Positions 1 through 9,329 are shown, counted from the first letter of the stretch. The stretch is DNA of 64,000 bases from an uncultured Clostridia bacterium (GCA_948739805.1 CAPYID010000006.1:1-64000), one strand, 5' to 3'. Program-made: numbers and translations. The notes: generated by a model from the sequence alone, not told the origin.

Positions 1-218
1 TTATTTTTCCGTTAATGTTTAGAAATTTTTGGGACATTTTCAAAAGTTATTGACACCTTTTATTGTAAACTTTTACATTTTTTGCTACAATTTACAGCAT
101 TTTTAATATATAAGTTTGAATGACAAAATCATTATAAAACTTCATATAAAAACATTGATAAAAAAGGCAAATTAAAATATAATAAATAAAGTAAAATAAA
201 AAGAAAGAAGGACAGAAG

Positions 219-909
219 ATGAAAGATAATAAGAAATTAAAAATTGTAGTATTTATATTTGCATTATGGGGATTTTTTATGACAGTAATGCTAATAAGTA
301 ATATATTAAACACTAAAAAATCGCTAGATAAAATAATCTATAATGCAAAAGTGGAAGCAGAGAATACACTGTTGGCAACAGGAAGAATGATATACACAGA
401 AGATGCTGAAGATTATGTAGGGGAATCCTATGGACTTTCGCTGTCAAATGAAAATTTACCAGAAAACACAAGTGAAAGTCCACAGGAAATAGGAACAGTA
501 GTAGTAGCAAAGAAAAACTGGAATATAGAAACAGTAACAGCTATATCAGTAGGAAATGGTGATACAGTACCAGTGCCAATTGGATTTTACTATGTAGGAG
601 GAGACATAAACACAGGAGTAATAATAAGTGATAATGAAGAAGATAAATATGATGGACAAACAGATAAAACAACATGGGAGTATACTAGAAGCTTAAAAGG
701 AAATCAATTTGTATGGATACCATGTACAGAAGAGCAATATGTAAAAAGTGAAATATGGAATGGAACAACCCAATCAATATCGTATTCTTCGTGGTGGCTA
801 CTACACTAGTTCTTCTCCTGAAAATTCAGCGTGTTATCGTGGTGGTACTGGTCCAGCTACAAGCACTAGTTTTGCTGTTGGATTTCGTGTAGTACTTTAT
901 ATCAAGTAA
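219..909 (+). pseudogene. Frameshifted pilin-like protein with C-terminal FGE/SUMF1-like (C-type-lectin-fold) domain
   Basis: The reading frame opens at 219 behind an AGAAGGA-type ribosome binding site. It begins with a short charged stretch and a hydrophobic segment (about residues 8-27), resembling a prepilin or membrane-anchored N-terminus. A conserved middle follows, with a VPVPIGFYYVGG stretch and KGNQFVWIPC. The frame stops at 809. In the +1 frame, 790-909 encodes the expected domain end: RGGYY, then CYRGG and GFRVVLYIK, typical of formylglycine-generating-enzyme-like (sulfatase-modifying factor) folds. The middle of the domain is also short. I read this as a frameshifted or internally deleted gene, not an intact short protein. 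Codons up to about 780 end mostly in A, while codons after 790 end mostly in T, so the two parts probably have different histories. Biological role unknown. Confidence 0.7.
693..737 (+). repeat. Left copy of a 45-bp inverted repeat, in the FGE-like domain
   Basis: This segment encodes the LKGNQFVWIPCTEEQ region of the broken gene. It matches the reverse complement of 1041-1085 at 43 of 45 positions. About 300 bp separate the arms. Confidence 0.85.
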
Positions 910-923
910 AAAATATAAAATAA

Positions 924-961
924 AACTATGGAAAAAAGGAGATATTCCAATTTCCATAGTT
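924..961. terminator. Hairpin downstream of the FGE-like pseudogene
   Basis: An 11-bp stem (AACTATGGAAA pairing with TTTCCATAGTT) lies 15 bases after the stop at 909. It is followed by an AT-rich but interrupted T stretch, so it may be a weak terminator. Confidence 0.5.
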
Positions 962-1040
962 AATTTAATATTTCAATAGTATTTTAATTATATATTAAAA
1001 TTTATAAAAATACAATAATGCAAAAGGATTAGAGTTTGAC

Positions 1041-1085
1041 TTGTTCTTCTGTACATGGTATCCATACAAATTGATTCCCTTTTAA
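1041..1085 (-). repeat. Right copy of the 45-bp inverted repeat (FGE-like remnant)
   Basis: Read on the minus strand this encodes LKGNQFVWIPCTEEQ, the same peptide as 693-737. It then runs into VKL and a stop. It lies just past the stop of the AbiEii-like gene (1093). No other part of the FGE-like gene is recognisable around it. Confidence 0.85.
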
Positions 1086-1092
1086 TTTTCTA

Positions 1093-1743
1093 TTATATTC
1101 CTAACTTTTCAAGGTCAGATTGAATTTTTGATTGAAAATCTATAAAATATCTTTTTATTTCATCCCAATCATATTCAATAAAAGTTTTTGGTAATATTTC
1201 TTGTTCAGCATCTTCAAAATAACTTAATCCCATTATAACATTAGCATAATTGGTGTTTTCTCCACATTTTTGCAATAATCCATTTACCAATTCTAAAATC
1301 ATAATATCACTTTTAGTAAGTATATTATATAAATCAAAAAAATCCTTTTTTGCTCCTCTTCCACCTATTGCTACTAATTTCATTACTGCTATATCTAATA
1401 TACTTGCTATTTTCAATTTAGACATTTCTTTTGGTGTAATAAAATTTTTAATTACTTTATTTGGATAATAGAAGAAACTAATCTGTACTCCATTTAATAT
1501 TACATCACATGTTCCTTTTTGGTTTTGCTTAACTTCTATTTCTCCCAATTTCTCTAATTCTCTTAATAATACTTCATTATTAAATTGTTCTGGTACACAA
1601 AAGTTAAAATCAAATGATTCTCTTAATCCTAATTGTAGTGATAAGGCTGTACCTCCTATCATATAATAATTAGGTATACTTACTATTTCTGTTATATTTT
1701 TTAGTAATTTATATCTATCTTTATCAATTATATTCCAATACAT
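1093..1743 (-). CDS. AbiEii-type nucleotidyltransferase (toxin-like)
   Basis: 216 residues. The nucleotidyltransferase signature is near the start: GGTALSLQLGLRESFDFNF (about residues 31-49), the glycine-rich turn and acidic pair of AbiEii/AbiGii-like transferases. A second conserved block is MKLVAIGGRGAKKDFFDLY. Family members act as toxins in abortive-infection or toxin–antitoxin pairs by transferring nucleotides to RNA targets. The usual D-x-D reads D-F-N here, so one metal ligand may be altered. It overlaps the upstream 98-residue gene by one base (TAATG), a sign of translational coupling. The pair is probably a type IV or II-like defence/TA module. Family assignment is good; activity is inferred. 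Confidence 0.8.
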   Translation of the reverse strand: MYWNIIDKDRYKLLKNITEIVSIPNYYMIGGTALSLQLGLRESFDFNFCVPEQFNNEVLLRELEKLGEIEVKQNQKGTCDVILNGVQISFFYYPNKVIKNFITPKEMSKLKIASILDIAVMKLVAIGGRGAKKDFFDLYNILTKSDIMILELVNGLLQKCGENTNYANVIMGLSYFEDAEQEILPKTFIEYDWDEIKRYFIDFQSKIQSDLEKLGI

Positions 1744-2039
1744 TATTTACTCACTCTCCAGTATTCATAATTCATAGATGTTGTCCATATATAATATGCC
1801 ATTTCTTCTTTTTTTAGATTAAATTGTTGTCTTAAATAATTTGCTACTAATGGTTTTAAATTTCTGCTATTTCTTGCAACATCTTCTATATCTTCATTGC
1901 TATAATTTTCTCTTATCCACCTTAATGCTTTTAAATCTCCATAACAATACAATCTAGAAATTATATATCTCTTATTTTTTTGTATATCTAATTCTTTAAA
2001 TTCTGTATCCCAAAAATATTTTTTTAATTCCTCAGGCAT
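1743..2039 (-). CDS. DUF6922-like small protein, probable partner (antitoxin) of the AbiEii-like gene
   Basis: 98 residues, starting at ATG 2039 behind GGAGGT. It has an aromatic/charged N-terminus (KKYFWDTEF), a motif of the kind YCYGDLKALRWI, and a helical C-terminus (LRQQFNLKKEEMAYYIW). This resembles small proteins commonly encoded directly upstream of nucleotidyltransferase AbiEii toxins. The stop overlaps the next start by one base, so the two are surely co-expressed. The antitoxin role is inferred from position and from the usual pairing; no DNA-binding motif is obvious. Confidence 0.6.
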   Translation of the reverse strand: MPEELKKYFWDTEFKELDIQKNKRYIISRLYCYGDLKALRWIRENYSNEDIEDVARNSRNLKPLVANYLRQQFNLKKEEMAYYIWTTSMNYEYWRVSK

Positions 2040-2295
2040 ATTTTACCTCCATTTTTATAAAAAGTAAATCCCTTTATGTTATATATTCCACACATTTTCT
2101 AATATATTCTATCATAATCACAAAAAATATATCTATCCTTGTCTAAAATGCAAATCTAGGTTGTCTTTCAACCTTATCTTCTTCTAGTTTTTATATATTT
2201 CTATTTGATAGTATATCACAACATACCTAAAAAATATATAATATTTAATTTTTTTATAGTGAATTATTGCCACCTGAACTGTAACCATTTATCTT

Positions 2296-2631
2296 CTAGA
2301 AGACCGAGTATGCAAATTAGATATTGCTATAATAGAGATACCTAAATATCGTAAATATAAAGGAAAAAACAAAGAACTAGATATGTGGGTAAAATTTATA
2401 GATAAGCCAGGAGAAGTAAAGATGGAAGAAGTAAAAGGAGATAAAGCACTACAAAAGGCGAAAAAATTATTAGAAGATATAAGTGAAAACGAATATGAAC
2501 AAGATTTAGCATTCAAAAGAGATCTATTTCTAAAAGATAAAGTAGCAATAAAAGCAACATGATATGATAACAACTTGCAACATGGAATGCGACAAGGAAT
2601 AGAAAAGGGAATTCAACAAGGAATGAATTAA
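2296..2631 (+). pseudogene. C-terminal remnant of an Rpn/PD-(D/E)XK nuclease-family transposase-like gene
   Basis: An open frame without a start reads LDIAIIEIPKYRKY, then KELDMWVKFIDKP, KKLLEDISENEYEQDLAFKRD. It meets a TGA at 2560 and continues in frame as GMRQGIEKGIQQGMN to a stop at 2629. This aligns block by block with the second half of the intact 306-residue protein at 42605-43525, including the Gln/Gly-rich tail. The catalytic N-terminal half is gone. The A-rich coding strand is unusual for a plus-strand gene here, so it may have been inverted recently. Confidence 0.75.
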
Positions 2632-2712
2632 GTTAAAGAAAGAAAAAGTACAAAATAATGGGTAGATTTATCCATATATTTTATACTTTTTTACTATTTA
2701 TACAAATTATAC

Positions 2713-2757
2713 AAAAAATCGTGAACTAGAAAAATTTTTTTCTAATTCACGATTTTT
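2713..2757. terminator. Bidirectional hairpin terminator
   Basis: About a 20-bp near-perfect stem (AAAAATCGTGAAYTAGAAAAA with its complement), flanked by A and T runs on both sides. It sits between the Rpn remnant (plus) and the end of the giant adhesin gene (minus), and could serve either side. Confidence 0.75.
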
Positions 2758-2817
2758 GATAGCTAATTTGTGACTACCTTTTCAGCAGCCTCTGGCAAAT
2801 CCACTTTTATTTTTTTA

Positions 2818-5800
2818 TTATAGTACAAATTTCTTTATTCCTAGCATTCCTGCCCCTAGTATTCCTATTACTGCTGTTGTTAGTGTTATGTATTTTATTG
2901 CTATTTCTGCTCCTGTTTTTATTACTAGTAGTACTGGTGCATCGTCTATGTCGTCTTCTCCTGGTACTTTGTTGTCTGGTGTTGAATCTATGTCTGGTGT
3001 TTTGCTTGGATTATCATCTTTGCTTATTTCTGCTACATTTACCTTTCTTCCTAAGTTCTTTTCTCCATTTACCCATGTTAGTATTATTTCTACTTCTGCT
3101 GTTTCTCCTGGTTGTAATAGTTTGTTTTCTAATTGTGCTGTTGCAACTATTTTGTCTCCTCTTACATACCATTCTGGATTGTCTTCTTGTTTAAATTCTA
3201 GTCCATCTGGTATATAGTCTGTTATTTCTTTTGCATATCCTGCTATTTCTCCTTCGTTTGTTATTTTTATTTTATATGCAAATTTTACTGATACTTTTTT
3301 TACATCACTTGTTTTTATTTCTACTTTTAGGTCTGGCTCTGGTCTTTCATATCCTGTGTGTCCTGATTCTATTACTCTTGTTTGACCATTTTCTACTACT
3401 ATTGCCTTTGTTACCCATTTTAGTAGTGATAAGTCAAAGTATTTTACTTTTACATTTTCATAGTCTATGTCATCTTCATGATAGTTTTCATCATATTCTT
3501 CGTCTCTGTTTGGTTTTGAGTCTTTGTCATCATCACTGTCTGCTGATATTTGGGCTACATTTACTAGTACTCTACTTTCTTCTCCTACTTTTTTTACTTG
3601 ATATGTTACTTTGAATGCTATTTGTACATCTCTATAGTCTGGATTTGTTTCACTTATTCCCGCTTCACTGTTGAATTCTTTTATTAGGTTGTTTCTTCCT
3701 GTTTCTCTTTCTTGCTCTTCTGATAAGTAGTCTGTTACTATGTATTTTGCTTTGGTTACATCTGTTGTTTCTTGCCCATTTTCGTCTAGTGTTTTCCATC
3801 TATATTCTTTGTTTATTTCATTGTCTGCTATATATTCTAGTCCAAATGGTACATCGTCTGTTATTTCATTTGCATATCCTGCTATTTCTCCTTCATTGTA
3901 TATTCTTATTGTGTATATTACTGTGTCTCCTGTGCATACTTCTAATGGTTCTTTTGTATGTGTGTATTTGATGTTTCCATTTTCTGATATGCTTAGTTGT
4001 GGATATCTATTGTTTACTTCTGTTGTGTTTACTTTTGTTATGAATTTTCTTAGTGCTAGGTCGAATGCTCCTTCGACTTTTACTTTTTCATAGTCGTCAT
4101 CATCTTCTTGTCCTGGTACATATGGATTTCCTTCTAGCTCTTCTCTATATTTTGGTAGTTCTTCGTCTGGTGGTATTACTAAATTTCCATTTGGTATTGA
4201 GTCTAAGTCTTCTACTTGTTCTCCTTTTGTGTCTGTTATTTGTGTTATTTCTGCTATGTTTGTTTGTATGTTTCCTGTTATTGTTCTATTTGATACTTTA
4301 CATTTTATTGCTACATCTATATAGTCTAATGTCTCTCCTCCTGTATATGCTGATAATAGTTTTCCATTTTCTCTTTTTCCATATATTTTGTATGAGTAGT
4401 CATTGTCTTTTGATGTTATTGTTGTTTTTACTGTTCTTTTGTCTTTGTCATATGTCCATCCAAATCTTTTGTTTATTTCATCATCTTCTATGTATTCTAG
4501 GTATTCTGGTAAGTGGTCTGTTATTTCACTTACATATGCATCTATATTTCCTTCATTGTATACTCTTATTATGTATGTTACTGTTCCACCTTTTCTTACT
4601 GTTATTGGTGTTTTTGGATGAGTATATGTTGCTGTTCCATATCCTCTTTCTGCTATTCCTTGTTTTAGAGTTGTTGTATCTACTATTGGCTCTCTTATAT
4701 ATTTTCCATTTTGGTCTACTAAATTTTTGTCGTCTACTTGCACGATGAATTTTCTTAGTGATAAGTCATATTTTGGTATTAATATTATTACTTTTTCAAA
4801 GTCATCATCGTCTTCTTGTCCTGGTATATATTGTTTTTGACCTATTTCATTGTCTTTGTATTCTTGCCATTCTTGTTCTGTTTTTGGTAGTCCTGGTATT
4901 GTATTTTCTGCTGGTTGTTTTATGTTGTCTGGTTCTGAGTCTATGTCTTCGTTTACTGGATTTTTATTTTTGTCTGCCATTCCTGTTATTTCTGCTATGT
5001 TTGTTATTTTATAGTCTTCTATACTTCCTTCTCCTGTGTTTGGTTTTAATACTTCACAGGTTATTTGTACATCTATGTAACTTAGTTTGTCGTTTGTTTT
5101 GTCATATGCTGGTAATAGAATTCCATCTCCTATTGGTTTCCCTATTACACTAGATAAGTTTTCACTTGCTCCTGTTATTGTTGTTAGTGTTGTAGTACTT
5201 GCTTTACTGTCATATCTTTGTTCTTCGTTTTCACTGTATTGTCTTAGCCATTCTTCATTTTCTACATATGTTAAGTATTTTGATAGATAGTCTGTTATTT
5301 GTGTTATGTATGCATCTACATTTCCCTCATTGTATACTCTTAGTGTGTATGTTACTTTGTCTCCAACACTTACTTGCACTGGTTTTTTTGTATGATTGTA
5401 TTCTGCTGTTGTTTTTCCTGTTGCAGTTTTTAGGTTTGTAGTGTCTACTTTTGGCACTCTATTTGATAATTGGTCATCTGTGTATACTGTAGTTCCACTT
5501 GTGTTTACTACTTTACTTATGAATTTTCTTAGTGCTAAATCTATATATTCATTTTTTGTTTCTACATCATTTACTATTGTTATTGTTATTACATTTGTTG
5601 CTTTGTCTATTGTTACTTTCCCTGATGCTACACTTGTGCTGTCTAGTATTGCATCTTTTATTATATAACTTATTCCATCTTGTGCTTGCTGTTTTGTTAT
5701 TGTTAATTTTATTGTTCCATCATATTTTATATATCCTTCTGGAACTGTTTTTTCTACTATTGTATATATGTCTGGTGTTCCTACATTTTGTTCTGTTATG

Positions 5801-7629
5801 TCTATATTTGTTGCAATTTTTACTGTTCCATCTGTTCCTACTGTATAGTCTTTATTGTTTACTGTGAATACTGCTCCTGGTACTATTTTTCCATTTGTAT
5901 CTACTTTTCTTAATAATACATCATATTTTCCTGTCATTTCTGTGTTTTTTACTGTTATCGTTACCGTATTTGTTGTATGGTCTATGCTTACTTTTCCTGA
6001 TGTTGTACTTGTGTTGTCTAGTGTTGCATTGTTTAGCATATATCCTGAGCCATCTTCTGCTGCTTTTTTTGTTACTGTTGCTGTTATTGTTCCATCATAT
6101 TTCATGTATCCTGCTGGTGCTGTTTTTTCTACTATTGTATATATATCTGGTGTACTTATATTTTGATTTGTTATTTGTACATTACTTGCAATTTTTACTA
6201 GTCCATCTGCTCCTGTTGTATAGTCTTGATTGTTTACCGTAAATACTGCTCCTGGTAGTGTCTTTCCGTTTTCATCTACTTTTTTTAGTAATACATCATA
6301 TTTTCCTGTTACTTTTGTGTCTTTTACTGTTATTGTTATTGTGTTTGTTGTTTTGTCTATGCTTACCTTGTTCGATGAATTACTTGCACTGTCTAGTGTC
6401 GCATTTTCTATTATATAACTTAAATGATCTGTTGCTTCTTTTTTGCTTACTGTTGCTGTTATTGTTCCTTCATATTTTGTATATCCTGCTGGTGCTGTTT
6501 TTTCTACTATTGTGTATGTGTCTGGTGTTCCTACATTTTGTTCTGTTATTTGTACATCACTTGCTATTTTTACTGTTCCATCTGCTCCTACTGTGTAGTC
6601 TTTATTATTTACTGTGAATACTGCTCCTGGTAATATGTTTCCATTTTCATCTACTTTTTTTAGTATTACATCATATTTTCCCTCTATTTCTTTTTCTCTG
6701 GTTATTGTAACTACTGGTTGTGCTTCTGCATTTGCATATACTAAAATTGTAGTGCTTGTGTCTTCTGTTATTGGTCGTTTTGGTGTTGATTCTTGTGCTG
6801 CATTTGCCCCACTTACAAGGTAATTATATACTGATCTCATATATAGTTCTCTTGCTTTTCCATATGTTATATCTACGTCTGGAATGTGACCTGCAAAATT
6901 TCCCTCATATGTTTTTAGGTCTCCATTGTTTATTGATAAATATATTTTTGGGAAACCATTTGCTTGTAAATCACCATTTGTTATTTTCCAGATTGCTAAT
7001 TGTTGTACAGCTTCTATGTCAAAGTCTGTTAAATCGTCATCTGTGCTTTCTGGTGTTTCTTCTGTCATTTGATCCCATACACTAATACCTTGTTTAGTTC
7101 CAGTTTCATCTATTAACTCAATTTCACTTAGGAAGTCTTCTTTACTATCTTCACCTGGTATGTACATATGGTCTAATATCCATACTAATCCATATATTTT
7201 GTCTTCTGTAAATGCTGTAACCTTACTTTTTCCACTATATAATTGTCTTAAAGTATTAAGTACTCCTGTATCTTTTAGCCTGTATGGTCCTGTATATGGA
7301 GTAGGAGATATCCCCCCTCCTGCCTGTGGCTTCTGACCTGGTGTGGCTGTAGCCTCAAAGTCTCCAAAGTTTCCATAGCCTTGTGCCAAGCAATAAAATA
7401 CTTTCTCGTTGTCTGGTATGTTGTTATTGTATTGCTGTACATTCCATATATATCTTAAAGTATTAGCACTTTGATTTGATGTCTGAAATGTATATATATA
7501 TTTCCCTGTACTATCTACTCTTTCAGCTTTTATACCAAATATGTATTCTGCTGCTTGTACTACACCACTCATGCATATTACTATTCCTAAAATTATTATG
7601 AATGAGATTTTTAGTAATAAATTTTTCAT
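2818..7629 (-). CDS. Giant surface adhesin: thioester (TQXA-like) domain, three SpaA/Cna_B-like repeats, four DUF11-like repeats, cell-wall anchor
   Basis: 1603 residues, ATG 7629 behind AGGAAGG. Signal peptide: residues 1-26. The N-terminal part (about 27-290) has Cys80 in VFYC and Gln210 in VQQLAIW, the two residues that form the internal thioester in Gram-positive thioester adhesins. Three ~120-residue repeats follow (starting near 318, 441 and 566), each opening GKYDV(I/L)L(K/R)KVD and containing YTIVEKT(A/V)P(A/E)GY, as in SpaA/Cna_B domains that carry Lys-Asn isopeptide bonds. Then come four repeats opening (D/S)L(A/S)L(R/L)K(F/W) (near 697, 958, 1195, 1397) with YTLRVYNEGN-type strands, like DUF11 stalk domains. 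The C-terminus is VIKTG, a hydrophobic segment and KKFVL: a sorting-signal shape without LPXTG. Predicted role: covalent attachment to a surface. Strong on architecture, inferred on ligand. Confidence 0.85.
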   Translation of the reverse strand: MKNLLLKISFIIILGIVICMSGVVQAAEYIFGIKAERVDSTGKYIYTFQTSNQSANTLRYIWNVQQYNNNIPDNEKVFYCLAQGYGNFGDFEATATPGQKPQAGGGISPTPYTGPYRLKDTGVLNTLRQLYSGKSKVTAFTEDKIYGLVWILDHMYIPGEDSKEDFLSEIELIDETGTKQGISVWDQMTEETPESTDDDLTDFDIEAVQQLAIWKITNGDLQANGFPKIYLSINNGDLKTYEGNFAGHIPDVDITYGKARELYMRSVYNYLVSGANAAQESTPKRPITEDTSTTILVYANAEAQPVVTITREKEIEGKYDVILKKVDENGNILPGAVFTVNNKDYTVGADGTVKIASDVQITEQNVGTPDTYTIVEKTAPAGYTKYEGTITATVSKKEATDHLSYIIENATLDSASNSSNKVSIDKTTNTITITVKDTKVTGKYDVLLKKVDENGKTLPGAVFTVNNQDYTTGADGLVKIASNVQITNQNISTPDIYTIVEKTAPAGYMKYDGTITATVTKKAAEDGSGYMLNNATLDNTSTTSGKVSIDHTTNTVTITVKNTEMTGKYDVLLRKVDTNGKIVPGAVFTVNNKDYTVGTDGTVKIATNIDITEQNVGTPDIYTIVEKTVPEGYIKYDGTIKLTITKQQAQDGISYIIKDAILDSTSVASGKVTIDKATNVITITIVNDVETKNEYIDLALRKFISKVVNTSGTTVYTDDQLSNRVPKVDTTNLKTATGKTTAEYNHTKKPVQVSVGDKVTYTLRVYNEGNVDAYITQITDYLSKYLTYVENEEWLRQYSENEEQRYDSKASTTTLTTITGASENLSSVIGKPIGDGILLPAYDKTNDKLSYIDVQITCEVLKPNTGEGSIEDYKITNIAEITGMADKNKNPVNEDIDSEPDNIKQPAENTIPGLPKTEQEWQEYKDNEIGQKQYIPGQEDDDDFEKVIILIPKYDLSLRKFIVQVDDKNLVDQNGKYIREPIVDTTTLKQGIAERGYGTATYTHPKTPITVRKGGTVTYIIRVYNEGNIDAYVSEITDHLPEYLEYIEDDEINKRFGWTYDKDKRTVKTTITSKDNDYSYKIYGKRENGKLLSAYTGGETLDYIDVAIKCKVSNRTITGNIQTNIAEITQITDTKGEQVEDLDSIPNGNLVIPPDEELPKYREELEGNPYVPGQEDDDDYEKVKVEGAFDLALRKFITKVNTTEVNNRYPQLSISENGNIKYTHTKEPLEVCTGDTVIYTIRIYNEGEIAGYANEITDDVPFGLEYIADNEINKEYRWKTLDENGQETTDVTKAKYIVTDYLSEEQERETGRNNLIKEFNSEAGISETNPDYRDVQIAFKVTYQVKKVGEESRVLVNVAQISADSDDDKDSKPNRDEEYDENYHEDDIDYENVKVKYFDLSLLKWVTKAIVVENGQTRVIESGHTGYERPEPDLKVEIKTSDVKKVSVKFAYKIKITNEGEIAGYAKEITDYIPDGLEFKQEDNPEWYVRGDKIVATAQLENKLLQPGETAEVEIILTWVNGEKNLGRKVNVAEISKDDNPSKTPDIDSTPDNKVPGEDDIDDAPVLLVIKTGAEIAIKYITLTTAVIGILGAGMLGIKKFVL

Positions 7630-7756
7630 AGTTTTTTCAATTCCTTCCTAAATTCATTTTATTAAATTTATATATCTCTTATATTATATTTTAATCTTTT
7701 TTTATATAAAGTCAATGCCAATATTTTACTAAATTATATATTATATATATTTATTA

Positions 7757-7873
7757 CTTACGGAAAAATAAAAAAGAACTATTTTATGTATTTATATTAC
7801 ATTTATATTACATTTTTAGTTCTTATTTTGACATTTGTTTACTTTTTTCTTCTGTTTTCTTTATTTCCGTAAG
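7757..7873. repeat. Inverted-repeat segment in the 7630-8185 intergenic region
   Basis: The 555-bp gap between divergent genes holds no ORF I can support. CTTACGGAAAWATAA at 7757 is matched by its inverse ending at 7873. Nested inside is a hairpin of AAAAAGAACT with AGTTCTTATTTT. This could be a small non-autonomous element or regulatory structure. Confidence 0.4.
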
Positions 7874-8064
7874 CGTTTATGACATTTTCTTTATTTTTCT
7901 ACATTTATTTATAATATAATTTATTATACTATGTTTTATATCATTTTGCAACAGTTTATGTATATTTTGTTAATTTAGTGGTTATATGGTTACAGTTCAT
8001 GTGACCAAAAATATATTGTAATGAAAATGTAACATCTTGGGATTACAATTCAGATAATTAATAT

Positions 8065-8127
8065 ACAAACACAAATTTATATAATAAACCTCATATCCAG
8101 TAACATTTATTTTTTATATTTGTGTTT
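8065..8127. repeat. Copy 1 of a dispersed 24-bp repeat, with hairpin
   Basis: The 24 bases at 8065-8088 recur exactly at 43874-43897. AAACACAAAT (8067) pairs with ATTTGTGTTT (8118), forming a hairpin about 60 bases before the next gene. Confidence 0.6.
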
Positions 8128-8185
8128 ATATCATTTTAGTAGTATAATTGTAATATCTTTTATATAGAAGGGATTTGAATTTTTA

Positions 8186-9316
8186 ATGAAAAAGGCTTTA
8201 ATTTTATATGCTTGCTATGGTGGGGGGCATATTAGTGCTGCTAATTCTATTAAGGAATATATACAGAGTTATTATCCTGATATTGAACCTATTACTATTG
8301 ATTTTATGAATTATTTAAATGTTACTATTGATAAACTTACTACTACTGCTTATGAGGAGATGGCTAAAAAGGCTCCTTCTCTTTGGGGAACTGTTTATAT
8401 GAAGTCTGAAAAGGGTGCTCTTGCTCGTTTTAGTATAGATTCTAATAAGCTTTTGGCAATTAAGTTACATTTTTTGATTAAAAAGTATAAACCTGATTAT
8501 ATTATTTCTACACACCCTTTTTCTTCTCAAATGTGTGCTTATTTGAAGAAAAAAAATAAATTGCCTAGAGTGAAACTTGCTACTGTTATGACTGATTTTG
8601 CTCCTCATGACCAATGGTTAGTTGGTTCACAATATGTTAATTATTTTTTTGTGGCTCATGATGCTATGAAAAGTTCACTTATTGAGAAGGGGCTACCTGA
8701 TAAAAAGGTTTTTTCTACTGGTATTCCCTTGTCTAACCGATTTTTTCTGGATTATGATAAAAATATATTACTAAATGATTTTGGCTTGTCTAGTGATAAG
8801 TTTACTATCTTATTTTTCGCTGGAGGTCGATTTGGTCTGGGTAAGAAGAATACTTATAAAATTTTAGAGGATATTGCTAGATATATGGATGATGTTCAGG
8901 TTATTGCTATTTCTGGGAAGAATAAAAAGATGTTTGATTCTTTTAATTCTACTATTAGAAAATACCATCGTGAACATGATATGAAAGTTATGGAGTTTAC
9001 TGATAAAGTTCCAGAGCTTATGCATATTTCTGATATTGTTATTTCTAAACCTGGTGGTCTTACTACTTCTGAGTGTCTTGTTTGTGGTTTACCTATGATT
9101 GTTATTAACCCTATTCCTGGTCAAGAGGAACAGAATGCTGAGTTTCTAGAAAATTCTAATTTGGCTTATTGGATTAAAGATGATGATAACCCTTTGGGTG
9201 TTATTTTTAAGGTAATTACTAATAAAGATATTCTTAATAGTTTAAGGCAAAGCGTAAGTAAGTTTGCAGGGCGTAATTCTACTAAAGAGATTTGTGATAT
9301 TCTATTTGAGAAGTGA
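8186..9316 (+). CDS. MGDG-synthase/UgtP-family diacylglycerol glycosyltransferase
   Basis: 376 residues. The N-terminal half matches the MGDG-synthase acceptor domain: LYACYGGGHISAANSI at residues 7-22, with the Gly-Gly-Gly-His turn. The C-terminal half is a GT28-like nucleotide-sugar domain with SKPGGLTTSECL and NPIPGQEEQNAEFL (about 287-320), typical of UDP-glucose or UDP-galactose use. The family moves sugars onto diacylglycerol at the membrane, giving glycolipids and lipoteichoic acid anchors. pgcA and galU in this window would supply UDP-glucose. It is a single gene with its own terminator at 9330. ATG 8186 follows AGAAGGGA. The exact sugar and number of transfers cannot be read from sequence. 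Confidence 0.85.
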   Translation: MKKALILYACYGGGHISAANSIKEYIQSYYPDIEPITIDFMNYLNVTIDKLTTTAYEEMAKKAPSLWGTVYMKSEKGALARFSIDSNKLLAIKLHFLIKKYKPDYIISTHPFSSQMCAYLKKKNKLPRVKLATVMTDFAPHDQWLVGSQYVNYFFVAHDAMKSSLIEKGLPDKKVFSTGIPLSNRFFLDYDKNILLNDFGLSSDKFTILFFAGGRFGLGKKNTYKILEDIARYMDDVQVIAISGKNKKMFDSFNSTIRKYHREHDMKVMEFTDKVPELMHISDIVISKPGGLTTSECLVCGLPMIVINPIPGQEEQNAEFLENSNLAYWIKDDDNPLGVIFKVITNKDILNSLRQSVSKFAGRNSTKEICDILFEK

Positions 9317-9329
9317 GCAATGAGAGATT

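Noticed and set aside
219..909. Diversity-generating retroelement target
   Set aside because: The C-type-lectin-like fold fits, but there is no reverse transcriptase or template repeat in the window and the gene is broken.
4880..4900. LPKTE motif in the adhesin at 2818-7629
   Set aside because: It lies near residue 913, far from the C-terminus and without a following membrane helix, so it is not a sorting signal.
5530..6690. Regular repeats that could suggest a CRISPR array
   Set aside because: The unit is about 370 bp, is in frame, and encodes SpaA-like domains. No short repeats with unique spacers occur anywhere in the window.
2877..7085. Many Leu/Phe-rich plus-strand ORFs opposite the giant adhesin
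   Set aside because: They are antisense shadows of a Thr/Val/Lys/Asp-rich repeat protein, with no ribosome sites and no recognisable domains.
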